Source of the DNA: an uncultured Lachnospiraceae bacterium
Lineage (GTDB): Bacteria; Bacillota; Clostridia; Lachnospirales; Lachnospiraceae
Direction: 5' to 3'
Assembly: GCA_947385425.1 (NCBI GenBank)
Contig: CANDKY010000033.1
Location: 1-37,803, forward strand
Length of the DNA: 37,803 bases
Shown piece by piece: positions 23,970 to 32,990 of this stretch (positions within the stretch are counted from its first letter, which is position 1; the number at the start of each line of letters is the position of its first letter). The position numbers were made by a program, and so were the translations under genes. A model generated the notes under the pieces. The model worked only from the letters and a program-made list of their open reading frames with translations. It had not been told where the DNA came from and did not search any database.

Positions 23970-25202
23970 GTGAATGAAAAGCCCGCTCCGCAGCTTCGGC
24001 TCAAACCACGTAGACTTCGGCGGCATAAGCATCCCCGCGTCCGCCACTGCGAAAAGCTCCTGTATGGAAGTCGGATACATGGCAAACGCCGCCCGGCAGT
24101 CTGTATGTACTCTCCGCTCCAATTCCTCCAGCCCCCGGATGCCTCCCACAAAATCAATCCGTCCATCCGTTTTCGGATCCCGGATACCCAATACCGGGGC
24201 CAGCAGCTTATCCTGCAAAACAGCCACATCCAGCGACGCAACCGGATCCCCTCCGGCCAAATCCGCCGTTTCCTTCACGGACAACCGATACCAGAGCCCA
24301 TCCAGATACATTCCGAAAACGCCTTTCCGTTCCGGGCGGTATGCTTCCTGCCCCATGCATTCCACATCAAAAATCTCTCCGGCCCGGCGCAGGAACCCTT
24401 CCCCGCTCAGCCCGTTCAGATCCCTGACCACCCGGTTATAATCCATAATCATAAGCTGATCGTCCGGAAAGAGGACGGCGAGAAAATAATTGAACTCCTC
24501 TTCCCCCGTATAATCCGGCATGGCCGCCCTCCGTTTCTGAGATGCCTTTACTGCCGATGCGCACCTGTGATGCCCGTCCGCAATATAAATGCTCCCTGTT
24601 TGCGCAAAAGCCTCCCGTATCCTCCTTATCGCCTCTCCGTCCGTAATACGCCATACCCTGTGGGAAATACCGTCCGGGGAAGAAAAATCATAAAGCGGCG
24701 TTTCCGCCCTTATACGCTCCACCTCCTCATTGATTTCCGCCCGGGAACGGTACGCCAGGAATATAGGGCCGGTCTGTGCCTGGCACACATCCACATGTCG
24801 GATGCGGTCCGCTTCCTTATCTTCCCGCGTATTCTCATGCTTTTTAATAACCTGCCCCAGATAATCGTCCACCGCAGCACATGCCACGATACCCGCCTGT
24901 GACCTGCCGTCCATAACCAGCTCATACACATAATAGCTGTCCTGCGCCTCTTCCACGAAATCCCCGCGCTCCACCATTTCCCACAGCAAATCATGCGCCT
25001 TTGCATACACGCAATCCGCATACATATCCACGCTCTCGGGAAACTGCGTTTCCGCCCGGTCAATCCGCAAAAACGAAAGAGGCTCCCTTAACACTTCCCG
25101 CTTCGCCTCTTCCCTGTTGTACACATCATAGGGAAGCGCGGCAATCCGCTCCTCCAGCCCGCTCCGCGGACGGATTGCCCTAAAAGGTTTTACATCTGCC
25201 AT
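23952..25202 (-). CDS. DUF1015 family protein
   Basis: The start is taken at ATG 25202, eight bases after AGGA, giving 416 residues. The protein shows the DUF1015 hallmarks: an early VKPFRAIRP and PYDVYN, a central GQVIKKHENTREDKEADRIRH, and a YIADGHHRCASAVKA motif with two adjacent His. It has no signal peptide or membrane helix. The biochemical role of the family is not established as far as I can tell. In other Firmicutes it is often beside serine-biosynthesis genes, but none is seen here. It is the first gene of a probable operon with glgB (72 bp away) and mscS. Its 3' end carries a 16-bp duplication. Confidence 0.88.
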   Translation of the reverse strand: MADVKPFRAIRPRSGLEERIAALPYDVYNREEAKREVLREPLSFLRIDRAETQFPESVDMYADCVYAKAHDLLWEMVERGDFVEEAQDSYYVYELVMDGRSQAGIVACAAVDDYLGQVIKKHENTREDKEADRIRHVDVCQAQTGPIFLAYRSRAEINEEVERIRAETPLYDFSSPDGISHRVWRITDGEAIRRIREAFAQTGSIYIADGHHRCASAVKASQKRRAAMPDYTGEEEFNYFLAVLFPDDQLMIMDYNRVVRDLNGLSGEGFLRRAGEIFDVECMGQEAYRPERKGVFGMYLDGLWYRLSVKETADLAGGDPVASLDVAVLQDKLLAPVLGIRDPKTDGRIDFVGGIRGLEELERRVHTDCRAAFAMYPTSIQELFAVADAGMLMPPKSTWFEPKLRSGLFIHRIESC

Positions 25203-25291
25203 TTCCACCATCCTCGCGCCATCATCATTTTGCCCAGACAGACCATACCGTTCCCCGCCGGAAACGGCACGAAATAATCTGATATAAAACT

Positions 25292-25320
25292 ATTTTAACA
25301 AAATAACCTATACAACACAA
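25292..25320 (-). promoter_or_regulatory. Putative promoter of the DUF1015-glgB-mscS operon
   Basis: TTGTGT (25320-25315) and TAAAAT (25297-25292) are spaced 17 bp on the minus strand, about 90 bp before the DUF1015 start. Confidence 0.45.
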
Positions 25321-25337
25321 GCACCGAGTGGTAAAAT
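25309..25337 (+). promoter_or_regulatory. Putative promoter of the small hypothetical gene
   Basis: TATACA (25309-25314) and TAAAAT (25332-25337) are spaced 17 bp. The site overlaps the divergent DUF1015 promoter, so the two would compete. Confidence 0.4.
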
Positions 25338-25400
25338 AATTTAAAATTCGCAGGATGGCTGCAGCAGGATAATGATAGAATGAAAATAGGAGGTAATAAC

Positions 25401-25682
25401 ATGACATCAGAAAACAGGATATTGTGGGAAAGGATAAACGGGTTTGCGGAAGAAGCGCTGAAGGATATTGACCCGCAGAAAACCCCGGTTTCCGTACAGT
25501 TGGACGCACTCCGCCCGGTTCTGGCCGAAATTGCCGCGGAAAAGGGCATTTCCTTAGAAGATATGTTTATCCTATACATGGATCTGGCCAGTGAAGCCGG
25601 GGTGGAGGCCGAAGCAAAATTCCAGGAAGATCTGGATGGAAACGGAAACAGCTTCGCCAATATGGCTAACGGGCTGCAATAA
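25401..25682 (+). CDS. Small hypothetical protein, 93 residues
   Basis: ATG 25401 follows an excellent AGGAGG site by seven bases, so translation is very likely. The product is acidic and predicted mostly helical, with no signal peptide, Cys pair or membrane segment. Recognisable stretches are WERINGFAEEALKDIDPQ and LAEIAAEKGISLEDMFILYM, and it ends in an Asn-rich FANMANGLQ. I do not recognise the family. It is monocistronic, between the divergent DUF1015 operon and the convergent chemoreceptor gene, and ends just before a perfect 21-bp hairpin. Confidence 0.8.
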   Translation: MTSENRILWERINGFAEEALKDIDPQKTPVSVQLDALRPVLAEIAAEKGISLEDMFILYMDLASEAGVEAEAKFQEDLDGNGNSFANMANGLQ

Positions 25683-25711
25683 TCCCTGCCTTACAGCGGC
25701 TGGTGTTTTGT

Positions 25712-25760
25712 GCCCTCCTGGTTGTCTTTGCCGGCCAAAGGCAAAGACAACCAGGAGGGC
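25712..25760. terminator. Perfect 21-bp inverted repeat between convergent genes
   Basis: The arms 25712-25732 and 25740-25760 are exact complements around a 7-base loop (GGCCAAA). It lies between the small hypothetical gene and the 3' end of the chemoreceptor gene. No U-run follows on either side, so it may block RNA decay or terminate with a factor rather than act as a classic intrinsic terminator. Confidence 0.75.
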
Positions 25761-25770
25761 GCATAGCGGG

Positions 25771-27489
25771 CTACGGCTGGAAGCACGCCGTCTGTTTCGA
25801 CAAATCACTGCTCACACTGGATACCTGTTCCAAAGCATCTATAATATTCTGCATATTGTCAGCCAATGCCGTTGTATTGTCCACAACGCCGGTAACGCCC
25901 TGTGCGCTCTCCTGTACGTTCCTGGTAATGTTTTCATTGGACTGCACGACTTCCTGCATCATACTGCCGACTTCCTCCATGGAACTGCGCATTTCAGACA
26001 TCATCTGATCCACCGTAATGGAATCGTTGAGATACTGCTCGCCGGTCTTCTCCAATATTTCATAGTCGGGGAGTACCTTTTCATTGATAAAGCCGACCAG
26101 ATTCCTTGCATTGTCCGCCAGCGCCATAACCGCCTCCACTACGTCCCTGGAAATAGCCTGGATATTATTGGCGGTTTCCTTGGAATTATCCGCCAATACA
26201 CGGATCTCATCCGCCACCACGGCAAACCCCCTGCCTGCCTCACCCGCCCTGGCTGCCTCGATGGAAGCATTCAAAGCCAGCAGGTTCGTCTTAGCCGCAA
26301 TATTTAAAATCTCGCCTGTCAGGTTCGTAATATTTTCAATCTGATGGCTGTCGTCGATGGATTTCTGCAGTGCAGAGTCAAATTCGCGGATCATACTGCC
26401 GGCCGTATCCTTACTGTCCCTCGCAAGCTTTCCGAGTTCCTCCGCCCGTTTCCTGATTTCCTCCGCAAATCTTGTGCCGCTCACGGCCCTGTCAACAATC
26501 CCGTTTACCGATACTTCCGCCTGCCTCGTATTTTCATTCACATGGGCCGCTGTCTCGGACACCTCTTCTATACTGGCCGCAAGCTCTTCCATGGTAGCGG
26601 AAGTATCGCTGGCGCTCTGGTTCGTCTCTTCCACCACCGCATTCACATTCTTCTGCTGCTCGTCGATCTCCCTGCTGCAGGAGATAACGCCGCCGATCAT
26701 CTCCTGCAAAATATCAAGGAATTCATTGACGCCTTTGGCAAGTGTGGATATTTCGTCCCTGGTCTTCACCGGGACCCTCTCCGTCAGCCTTCCTTTGCCA
26801 TTATGTATGTCCTCAATCATGCCGTTGATAACCACCGCGATCTTACGGATAGGCACTACAATTACACGGATGGAAATTATCATCACAAGCACCGCCGCCG
26901 CAAGCAAAAGCGCAATAGCCGCCTTAATAATCATATAAGACTGCTCTTCCTTCTCCGCCAATAACGCCTTGCCGGCCTCCAGATCCTGGGCGGAATAATT
27001 AAGAAGAAGCTCTATATTTTCTGCAATCGAACTGTTGAGCTTGCTTATATTGCTTGAAATAATCGTGTTGGCCATGTCCTTATTGCCTTTTCTGCTGTAA
27101 TCGATCACCTTATCCGCATAACCGTCAAACTCCTTCAGCCCGGCCTCCAGAATATCAAAGGCCCCCTGCACCTCGGAAGAAGAAATCCCCGCCTCATACT
27201 CTTCCATGTCCGCCCAGACTTCTTCCCGCTGTACCATGAATTCATCCGCCATCTTGTCCATCGTCCGCACAAGATTGACATTGACGTGGGAATACAGCTT
27301 CATGTACATACCAAGGTAATCCCCATATATGCCGTGCAGAAGGCCGATCCTCCCAACTTCCGTATTCATGACCTGCCGGCTGCTCTCGGTGATGGCTGTC
27401 AGGGCATTTGCCAATATCCCAAGCGCTATGGCAGCAATCAATGTCAGGCTCAGGATCGCCGCCGCAAATTTGTATGCTATCTTTTTCAT
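25771..27489 (-). CDS. Methyl-accepting chemotaxis protein
   Basis: The 572-residue transmembrane chemoreceptor has an N-terminal helix ([20 protein letters not shown]) and an extracellular helical-bundle sensor of about 160 residues. A second transmembrane helix ([20 protein letters not shown]) leads to a HAMP domain. The cytoplasmic signalling hairpin has the highly conserved tip [20 protein letters not shown] followed by [14 protein letters not shown]. It would report ligand to CheA/CheW; the ligand is unknown. A GGGGGTAGGG site precedes the ATG, and a TG-extended TATAAT lies about 60 bp upstream. No CheB/CheR pentapeptide tether is visible at the C-terminus (ends SKQTACFQP). Confidence 0.95.
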   Translation of the reverse strand: MKKIAYKFAAAILSLTLIAAIALGILANALTAITESSRQVMNTEVGRIGLLHGIYGDYLGMYMKLYSHVNVNLVRTMDKMADEFMVQREEVWADMEEYEAGISSSEVQGAFDILEAGLKEFDGYADKVIDYSRKGNKDMANTIISSNISKLNSSIAENIELLLNYSAQDLEAGKALLAEKEEQSYMIIKAAIALLLAAAVLVMIISIRVIVVPIRKIAVVINGMIEDIHNGKGRLTERVPVKTRDEISTLAKGVNEFLDILQEMIGGVISCSREIDEQQKNVNAVVEETNQSASDTSATMEELAASIEEVSETAAHVNENTRQAEVSVNGIVDRAVSGTRFAEEIRKRAEELGKLARDSKDTAGSMIREFDSALQKSIDDSHQIENITNLTGEILNIAAKTNLLALNASIEAARAGEAGRGFAVVADEIRVLADNSKETANNIQAISRDVVEAVMALADNARNLVGFINEKVLPDYEILEKTGEQYLNDSITVDQMMSEMRSSMEEVGSMMQEVVQSNENITRNVQESAQGVTGVVDNTTALADNMQNIIDALEQVSSVSSDLSKQTACFQP

Positions 27490-27546
27490 CCCCTACCCCC
27501 TTCTTTCTACTCCCGTATGATTATTCTAAAACAGTTAAGTATATAC

Positions 27547-27555
27547 ATTATATCA
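27547..27555 (-). promoter_or_regulatory. Putative extended -10 promoter of the chemoreceptor gene
   Basis: TGATATAAT on the minus strand (27555-27547) is a perfect TATAAT with a TGn extension. The -35 region 17 bp upstream is weak, as expected for this class. It lies about 57 bp before the chemoreceptor ATG. Confidence 0.5.
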
Positions 27556-27574
27556 CATTTCTGAATGTAAGGAC

Positions 27575-27632
27575 AGGCTTGGATATTCGTTTTTCAGAAG
27601 TGGAATAACTTCATTTATCCAATACCAAGCCT
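27575..27632. repeat. Interrupted inverted repeat between purL and the chemoreceptor gene
   Basis: AGGCTTGGATATT (27575-27587) pairs with AATACCAAGCCT (27621-27632) with one bulge, around a second small stem GAAGT (27597-27601)/ACTTC (27608-27612). It is a possible terminator or decay barrier for the purL transcript, without a U-run. Confidence 0.4.
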
Positions 27633-27701
27633 CTCCCGCTTTGCTTCCTCCATATCTGCATCCATGGGAAGAATCCCGGATAAAGATTCTGCGTTTCCGG
27701 C

Positions 27702-30700
27702 CTACCCTCTGAAATAACGCACCCCGGCCTCAAAAATTTTCATATCCTGTTCCCCGTAAATATTCACCGCTACCGAACGTCCCCGCCGCTCCGCATGGGC
27801 CATCTTGCCGAAACAACGTCCGTCCGCAGATGTAATACCCTCAATCGCCGCATAGGAACCATTTATATTCCATTCCTCATCCATCGACACCTTCCCGTCC
27901 GGATCCGCATACTGCGTCGCCACCTGCCCGTTGGCAAACAGTCTGTCTATCCACTCCTTCGGCGCCACAAAACGCCCTTCCCCATGGGAAGCCGGCGTTA
28001 CATAAACCCTTCCCACTTCTGCCTCCTGCAGCCACGGCGACTTATTGGAAACCACCTTCGTGTATACCATCTTTGAAATATGGCGGTTGATCGTGTTAAA
28101 GGTCAGCGTAGGGGAATCCTCTGCCTGCCCCCTGAACTCACCGTAAGGCACAAGCCCCAGTTTGATCATAGCCTGGAAGCCGTTGCATATCCCAAGGGCC
28201 AGCCCGTCCCTCTCCTGCAGCAGCTTTTGCACCGCTTCCTTCAGCCTCTCGTTCCGGAACGCTGTCGCGAAGAATTTCGCGCTGCCGTCCGGCTCGTCCC
28301 CTGCCGAGAAGCCGCCCGGGAACATAATAATCTGCGCCTCCCCTATGGCCTTTTCAAACTCCTCCACGGACTCCCTGATATCCTCAGCCGTCCGGTTCTT
28401 AAACACCTTCGTCACTGCTTTCGCCCCGGCGCGCTCAAAAGCCTTTGCACTGTCATATTCACAGTTCGTCCCCGGGAACACAGGGATAAACACAACAGGC
28501 TTCGCGGCCCGATGCCCGCATACATATATCCGATCGGCCCGGTACAGCGGCGATTCCACCGGTGCGGCATCCCTTGCCGCCTTCGTGGGGAATACCTTCT
28601 CCAGCCTGGAAGTCCACGCCTCCAATGCCTCCTCCATAGGAAGGAACATATCCTTATAGGCGAAACCGTCCTCTTCCGTCACCTCGCCGACCACACGGTA
28701 ACTCTCAATCCCTTCCAGTTTCCCCAGCAAATCCGCCGGAACCTCCGCCACAATATCCCCGATGCCGTTCTCGAACAAATCCTTCTCCGGCAGTCCGTCG
28801 GCAAGCTTAACCCCCAGCCGGTTGCCGAAAGCCATCTTGCTGACCGCCGGTACCAGGCCCCTGGCATCAAGGGCATAAGCCGATACAATAACCCCTTCCC
28901 GGATCAACGCCGTTATCTGCCCGAAAAGCCCCAACACCTTCTCATAAACCGGCACATCATACTCATCCTTTGCAAACCAGAACTGCACCAGCCGGTTCCC
29001 CGGCGCCTTAAGCTCCGGCGTGATGATATCCTTCTCCTTCGCCACATCCACGGCAAACGAAACCAAAGTAGGCGGCACGTCAATGTCGTTAAAAGTACCC
29101 GACATACTGTCCTTCCCCCCGATGGAAGGCAGTCCGTACCCAATCTGCGCGTCATACGCACCTAAAAGCGCCGCGAAAGGCTGGCTCCAGCGCTGCGGAT
29201 CGGAAGTCATCCGCCGGAAATATTCCTGGAACGTAAAGCGGATTTTCCTGCAGTCGCCGCCGCACGCCACTATCTTTGCCATCGATTCCGTCACCGCATA
29301 AATCGCGCCATGGTACGGGCTCCAGGAAGACAGGAACGGATCAAAACCGTAACTCATCATTGTCACCGTATCCGTTTTCCCCTTAAGCACCGGCAGCTTC
29401 GCCACCATCGCCTGCGTCTCCGTGAGCTGGTACTTCCCGCCGTAAGGCATCAGCACGGAAGCCGCGCCGATGGAAGAATCAAACATCTCGACCAGCCCCT
29501 TCTGCGAACATACATTCAAATCGCTTAACTGCTCCAGCCAGGCCGTTTTCACATCCCCCTTTTCCAACGCAGCCGCCGCACGCCCCGTCGCAATCCGGCG
29601 GAAATAATTATCTTTTTCCTCCGGGATATCCACCCGCACCCCGGTTTCCTGATGGGCGCCGTTCGTATCCAGAAAAGCACGCTTAATATTGACAATCGCC
29701 TTCCCGCGCCAGTTTAACACCAGCCTCGGCTCTGCCGTCACCACGGCGACCGGGACCGCTTCCAGATTTTCCTGCGCCGCATATGCAAGGAAAGCATCCG
29801 CGTCCTCCGGTGCAACCACCACTGCCATCCTTTCCTGCGACTCCGAAATCGCCAGTTCCGTCCCGTCCAGCCCGGCATATTTCTTCGGCACCTTATCCAA
29901 ATCCACCGTCAGGCCGTCAGCTAACTCCCCGATCGCCACCGAAACGCCTCCGGCGCCGAAATCATTGCATTTCTTGATCAGCCTGCTGACTTCCTCCCTC
30001 CGGAACAGCCTCTGGATCTTGCGCTCGGTCGGCGCATTGCCCTTCTGCACCTCCGCTCCGCAAGTCTCGATGGAACTTTCCGTATGGACTTTCGAGGAAC
30101 CGGTCGCGCCACCGCAGCCATCGCGCCCCGTCCGCCCGCCTAAAAGTATAATCACATCATCCGGATCGGAATTTTCACGGATCACATTCCTTCTGGGCGC
30201 CGCCCCCATGACCGCCCCTATTTCCATCCTCTTTGCCACATAATCCGGATGATAAATTTCCTTCACATACCCGGTAGCCAGCCCTATCTGGTTCCCGTAA
30301 GAGGAATACCCGCCGGCCGCGCCGCGCACCAGCCTCTTCTGTGACAGTTTCCCCTTCAAAGTATCCGACACCGGAACCGTAGGATCCGCCGCGCCCGTCA
30401 CACGCATAGCCTGATATACATACCCGCGCCCGGAAAGCGGATCCCTGATAGCCCCGCCCAGGCAGGTAGCCGCGCCGCCGAAAGGCTCGATTTCCGTAGG
30501 ATGGTTATGCGTCTCGTTCTTAAAAAACACAAGCCATTCTTCCGTCTCCGGCCCCTCGCCGTAATCCATCTCCACCGGCACAATTACGGAACATGCATTG
30601 ATCTCGTCCGACTCCTCCAGATCCTGCAGCCTGCCGTCCTGTTTCAGCTTCCGCATTGCCATCAGCGCCAGATCCATCAGGCAGACAAACTTATCTTCCC

Positions 30701-31502
30701 TGCCTGCAAATATCTCTTCCCGCGTATCAAGATAACTCTGATAAGTCGTTTCAATCGGCGTCCGGTAATACCCCTCGCCAAACGTAATCTCCTTTAATTC
30801 CGTAGAAAAAGTAGTATGGCGGCAGTGATCGGACCAATACGTATCCAGCACCCGGATTTCCGTCATGGTCGGATCCCTGTCCTCCTCGGACTTAAAATAA
30901 TTCTGTATATGTATGAAATCCTTAAACGTCATAGCCAGCCCCAGGGAATCATACAGCTCCCGAAGCTCTGCATCCTGCATATCCTTAAACCCTTCCAGCA
31001 CAGCCACATCCGCCGGTTCCTCATAATCCGCCATCAAGGTTTCCGGCTTGGACAGATCCGTTTCACGGGAATCCACCGGATTAATACAGTATGCCTTAAT
31101 CCTGCCGAATTCCTCATCGGAAATATCCCCTGTTACCACATAAGTAACCGCCGTCCGTATTACCGGCTGCTCATCCTCCTTTAAGAACTTTACACACTGG
31201 ACAGCCGAATCCGCACGCTGGTCAAACTGCCCCGGCAGAAACTCCACGCCAAACACCCTGCCGCCCTCCGGCGCTTCAAACGTTTCCCTGTACAGAATAT
31301 CCACCGGCGGCTCCGAAAAAACCATACTGCAGGCACTCTCAAAAACATCTTCCGACAGATTCTCCACATCATAGCGGATCAGCACCCTTACTGCCTTTAC
31401 CCCCGTGATATTTAAATAACTTTGGATTTCCTCCTCCAGCTCCCTGGCTTTTACCGCAAAAGGCTCCTTCTTCTCCACAAAAATACGCTTCACATTTCCC
31501 AT
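27702..31502 (-). CDS. purL: Phosphoribosylformylglycinamidine synthase, single-chain
   Basis: The 1266-residue enzyme starts at ATG 31502; the AAGGAGG site is 14 bases away, longer than usual, but the protein begins as family members do (MGNVKRIFVEKK). It carries out step 4 of purine synthesis, converting FGAR, glutamine and ATP to FGAM. In order it has a PurS-like N-terminus, a linker, two tandem AIR-synthase-like domains (FKNETHNHPTEIEPFGGAAT; later SIGGKDSMSGTF) and a class-I glutaminase domain. The glutaminase has MFPGGFSAGDEPDGSA, the nucleophile Cys in ALGICNGFQAMIKLG and the catalytic His in PASHGEGRF. It needs no separate PurS/PurQ. It starts 26 bp after the TetR stop. The in-frame codons past the TAG stop remain open for about 28 codons. 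Confidence 0.97.
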   Translation of the reverse strand: MGNVKRIFVEKKEPFAVKARELEEEIQSYLNITGVKAVRVLIRYDVENLSEDVFESACSMVFSEPPVDILYRETFEAPEGGRVFGVEFLPGQFDQRADSAVQCVKFLKEDEQPVIRTAVTYVVTGDISDEEFGRIKAYCINPVDSRETDLSKPETLMADYEEPADVAVLEGFKDMQDAELRELYDSLGLAMTFKDFIHIQNYFKSEEDRDPTMTEIRVLDTYWSDHCRHTTFSTELKEITFGEGYYRTPIETTYQSYLDTREEIFAGREDKFVCLMDLALMAMRKLKQDGRLQDLEESDEINACSVIVPVEMDYGEGPETEEWLVFFKNETHNHPTEIEPFGGAATCLGGAIRDPLSGRGYVYQAMRVTGAADPTVPVSDTLKGKLSQKRLVRGAAGGYSSYGNQIGLATGYVKEIYHPDYVAKRMEIGAVMGAAPRRNVIRENSDPDDVIILLGGRTGRDGCGGATGSSKVHTESSIETCGAEVQKGNAPTERKIQRLFRREEVSRLIKKCNDFGAGGVSVAIGELADGLTVDLDKVPKKYAGLDGTELAISESQERMAVVVAPEDADAFLAYAAQENLEAVPVAVVTAEPRLVLNWRGKAIVNIKRAFLDTNGAHQETGVRVDIPEEKDNYFRRIATGRAAAALEKGDVKTAWLEQLSDLNVCSQKGLVEMFDSSIGAASVLMPYGGKYQLTETQAMVAKLPVLKGKTDTVTMMSYGFDPFLSSWSPYHGAIYAVTESMAKIVACGGDCRKIRFTFQEYFRRMTSDPQRWSQPFAALLGAYDAQIGYGLPSIGGKDSMSGTFNDIDVPPTLVSFAVDVAKEKDIITPELKAPGNRLVQFWFAKDEYDVPVYEKVLGLFGQITALIREGVIVSAYALDARGLVPAVSKMAFGNRLGVKLADGLPEKDLFENGIGDIVAEVPADLLGKLEGIESYRVVGEVTEEDGFAYKDMFLPMEEALEAWTSRLEKVFPTKAARDAAPVESPLYRADRIYVCGHRAAKPVVFIPVFPGTNCEYDSAKAFERAGAKAVTKVFKNRTAEDIRESVEEFEKAIGEAQIIMFPGGFSAGDEPDGSAKFFATAFRNERLKEAVQKLLQERDGLALGICNGFQAMIKLGLVPYGEFRGQAEDSPTLTFNTINRHISKMVYTKVVSNKSPWLQEAEVGRVYVTPASHGEGRFVAPKEWIDRLFANGQVATQYADPDGKVSMDEEWNINGSYAAIEGITSADGRCFGKMAHAERRGRSVAVNIYGEQDMKIFEAGVRYFRG

Positions 31503-31527
31503 GATGAACCAACCATCCTCCTTGTCG

Positions 31528-32136
31528 TCAGCCGTCCCCAACTTCGTCGTTTTCAATAATTAATCCCTGCATAATATAAAGTATCTCCCGATCCACCGTT
31601 TCCTCTGTAATCCCCCTCGTCTGGGACGCTATCTTAAGCCCCTCCAGCACATACATAATATTCCTGGCCGCCCCCATGGCATCCTCACAGTAAAACTCCC
31701 CGTTCTCTACGCCGGCCTCAATCAGCCGCCCCACGATCCGGACCGACGTATCAAACCGCTTCTTTAACAGATTATCCTTCCTCGGCACCTTATGAGCAAA
31801 AAAATATTCATAAGACGCCATCGTCAGGTTATTCTTCCTGTGCAGCAATTCCTTCTTCTGCTCCTTCAAAAATAAGGCGAGAATATCCGAGGCAAAAGCA
31901 TTCTTCCCCAGAAGCTCTTCCACCCCGCCGGTATCCTCCGCCCCTTTCCCTTCCGCCCCAAGCACTTCCAAAAATATCTCCTGCGTGCTGGAAAAATACA
32001 GATACAAACCGCCCCGGCTGATACCGCATGCATCCACGATATCCTTCATCGTTACATTTTTATACCCTTTTTCTACAAAAACCTCCCTTGCCGTATCCAC
32101 AATAAACTGCTTCTTCTGTTCCGACTTCTCGCTCAT
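31528..32136 (-). CDS. TetR-family transcriptional regulator
   Basis: This 202-residue regulator has the typical N-terminal TetR helix-turn-helix (IVDTAREVFVEKGYKNVTMK, then DIVDACGISRGGLYLYFSST). A divergent all-helical ligand/dimer domain follows and resembles the YcdC/AcrR-like group. It lies in the same direction as purL, 25 bp ahead of it, and downstream of a hypothetical gene and a 24-bp tandem repeat that occupies the region where its own operator might be. The inducer and target genes cannot be read from sequence. No transporter gene is adjacent. Confidence 0.9.
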   Translation of the reverse strand: MSEKSEQKKQFIVDTAREVFVEKGYKNVTMKDIVDACGISRGGLYLYFSSTQEIFLEVLGAEGKGAEDTGGVEELLGKNAFASDILALFLKEQKKELLHRKNNLTMASYEYFFAHKVPRKDNLLKKRFDTSVRIVGRLIEAGVENGEFYCEDAMGAARNIMYVLEGLKIASQTRGITEETVDREILYIMQGLIIENDEVGDG

Positions 32137-32155
32137 TATGTAACCTCTTACCTGC

Positions 32156-32292
32156 CAGCCCCTGCCGGTTCCCTTACTTCTAAGCCACGCCGGCTCCTTA
32201 CCTCCAAGCCACGTCGGCTTCTTACCTCCAAGCCCTGTCAGTTCTTTACTTCCAAGCCGCGCCGGCTCCTTATTTCCCGGCCCTGCCGGTTT
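32156..32292. repeat. 24-bp tandem repeat, five to six units, overlapping a gene end
   Basis: AAGCC-type unit starts are seen at 32182, 32206, 32230, 32254 and 32278 (exact 24-bp period), with a diverged 26-bp unit at 32156. On the minus strand each unit replicates the last eight codons of the upstream hypothetical gene, including its TAA stop. Several units also hold a dyad AAGCC-N5-GGCTT. Confidence 0.85.
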
Positions 32293-32800
32293 CCGCCGCT
32301 GTCCTGCCCTTTTTCTGCCAGAATTCCAAAATTTCTTTCATTTTCACAAGTACCTTCAGGATCGAACCGTTCGAAACGCCCTCCGTCCAGACTGTCCCTT
32401 TGGTCATCCCACCCAGAATATATTTCGACAAAACCCCGCACAGCCCGTCCATCTGCTGAAGCGTAGCCTGTTCAATATACCTCTGCTCTTCTGCAACGGT
32501 ACGGATCCGGTTCCTCGCATACACATACGGATAATTCCGATCCAGAAGCTTCGTCCTCCTCGCATCCTGCACCAGGCTCATAAGCGTACTGTCATACACC
32601 GGGAAAGAAATGGAATGCTCGCTGATCCCCTCCCCGGAATATATCCTGGATATATTAACCCCCGCCTTAGCCTCCAGCCAGGGAATATACTTTATCAAAC
32701 GCTCCACATCCGGCCGATACCTTTCCGCAAGCTCCTGCATGTAGTTTTCATCCTTCTCCATATCTTCGTCTCCCTGCTCCTTAAAGTTCTTCCACCGCAT
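32270..32800 (-). CDS. Hypothetical protein, 176 residues
   Basis: I choose ATG 32800, eight bases after GGGAGG. The protein begins MRWKNFKEQGDEDMEKDENY and contains the stretches LIKYIPWLEAKAGVNISRIY and ISFPVYDSTLMSLVQDA, followed by NYPYVYARNRIRTVAEEQRY. No signal peptide or membrane helix is visible, and I do not recognise a characterised family. The pattern suggests a mostly helical soluble protein. A promoter with an extended -10 lies about 45 bp upstream. A copy of the dispersed GAGCGTGTTTGAAA repeat sits between the promoter and the ribosome site. The final codons and stop belong to the 24-bp tandem repeat. Confidence 0.8.
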   Translation of the reverse strand: MRWKNFKEQGDEDMEKDENYMQELAERYRPDVERLIKYIPWLEAKAGVNISRIYSGEGISEHSISFPVYDSTLMSLVQDARRTKLLDRNYPYVYARNRIRTVAEEQRYIEQATLQQMDGLCGVLSKYILGGMTKGTVWTEGVSNGSILKVLVKMKEILEFWQKKGRTAAETGRAGK

Positions 32801-32811
32801 ATCTGAACCTC

Positions 32812-32838
32812 CCTGCACAGGGATTTCAAACACGCTCT
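32812..32838 (-). repeat. Dispersed GAGCGTGTTTGAAA repeat, 5' leader copy
   Basis: AGAGCGTGTTTGAAAT then CCCTGTGCAGG on the minus strand matches the arm at 9254 and the arms of the palindrome at 963-1142. It lies in the predicted leader of the hypothetical gene. Confidence 0.5.
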
Positions 32839-32843
32839 AATAA

Positions 32844-32871
32844 AGTATAACATAAAATGCTGAAATGTACA
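32844..32871 (-). promoter_or_regulatory. Putative promoter of the hypothetical-TetR-purL run
   Basis: TGTACA (32871-32866) and a TG-extended TATACT (32849-32844) are spaced 16 bp on the minus strand. Confidence 0.5.
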
Positions 32872-32897
32872 GCAACATGGACAAAAAATACTCACTA

Positions 32898-32926
32898 TTG
32901 TATTTTATCCGCAGAATTAGTATAAT
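32898..32926 (+). promoter_or_regulatory. Putative promoter of the cyclic-nucleotide-domain gene
   Basis: TTGTAT (32898-32903) and a perfect TATAAT (32921-32926) are spaced 17 bp. AGGAGG at 32979-32984 then leads into ATG 32991. Confidence 0.65.
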
Positions 32927-32990
32927 GAAACTGAAAAAAAGTGTGTAAAGCACTTTTAATAAAGTAAAAAGCACCATCAGGAGGAATATT

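Noticed and set aside
27490..27701. Possible c-di-GMP or other riboswitch before the chemoreceptor
   Set aside because: The conserved c-di-GMP-I core motifs are absent and the predicted promoter lies too close to the start codon for an aptamer.
28080..29165. 361-residue plus-strand open frame
   Set aside because: It is antisense to purL with shadow-type composition and no ribosome site.
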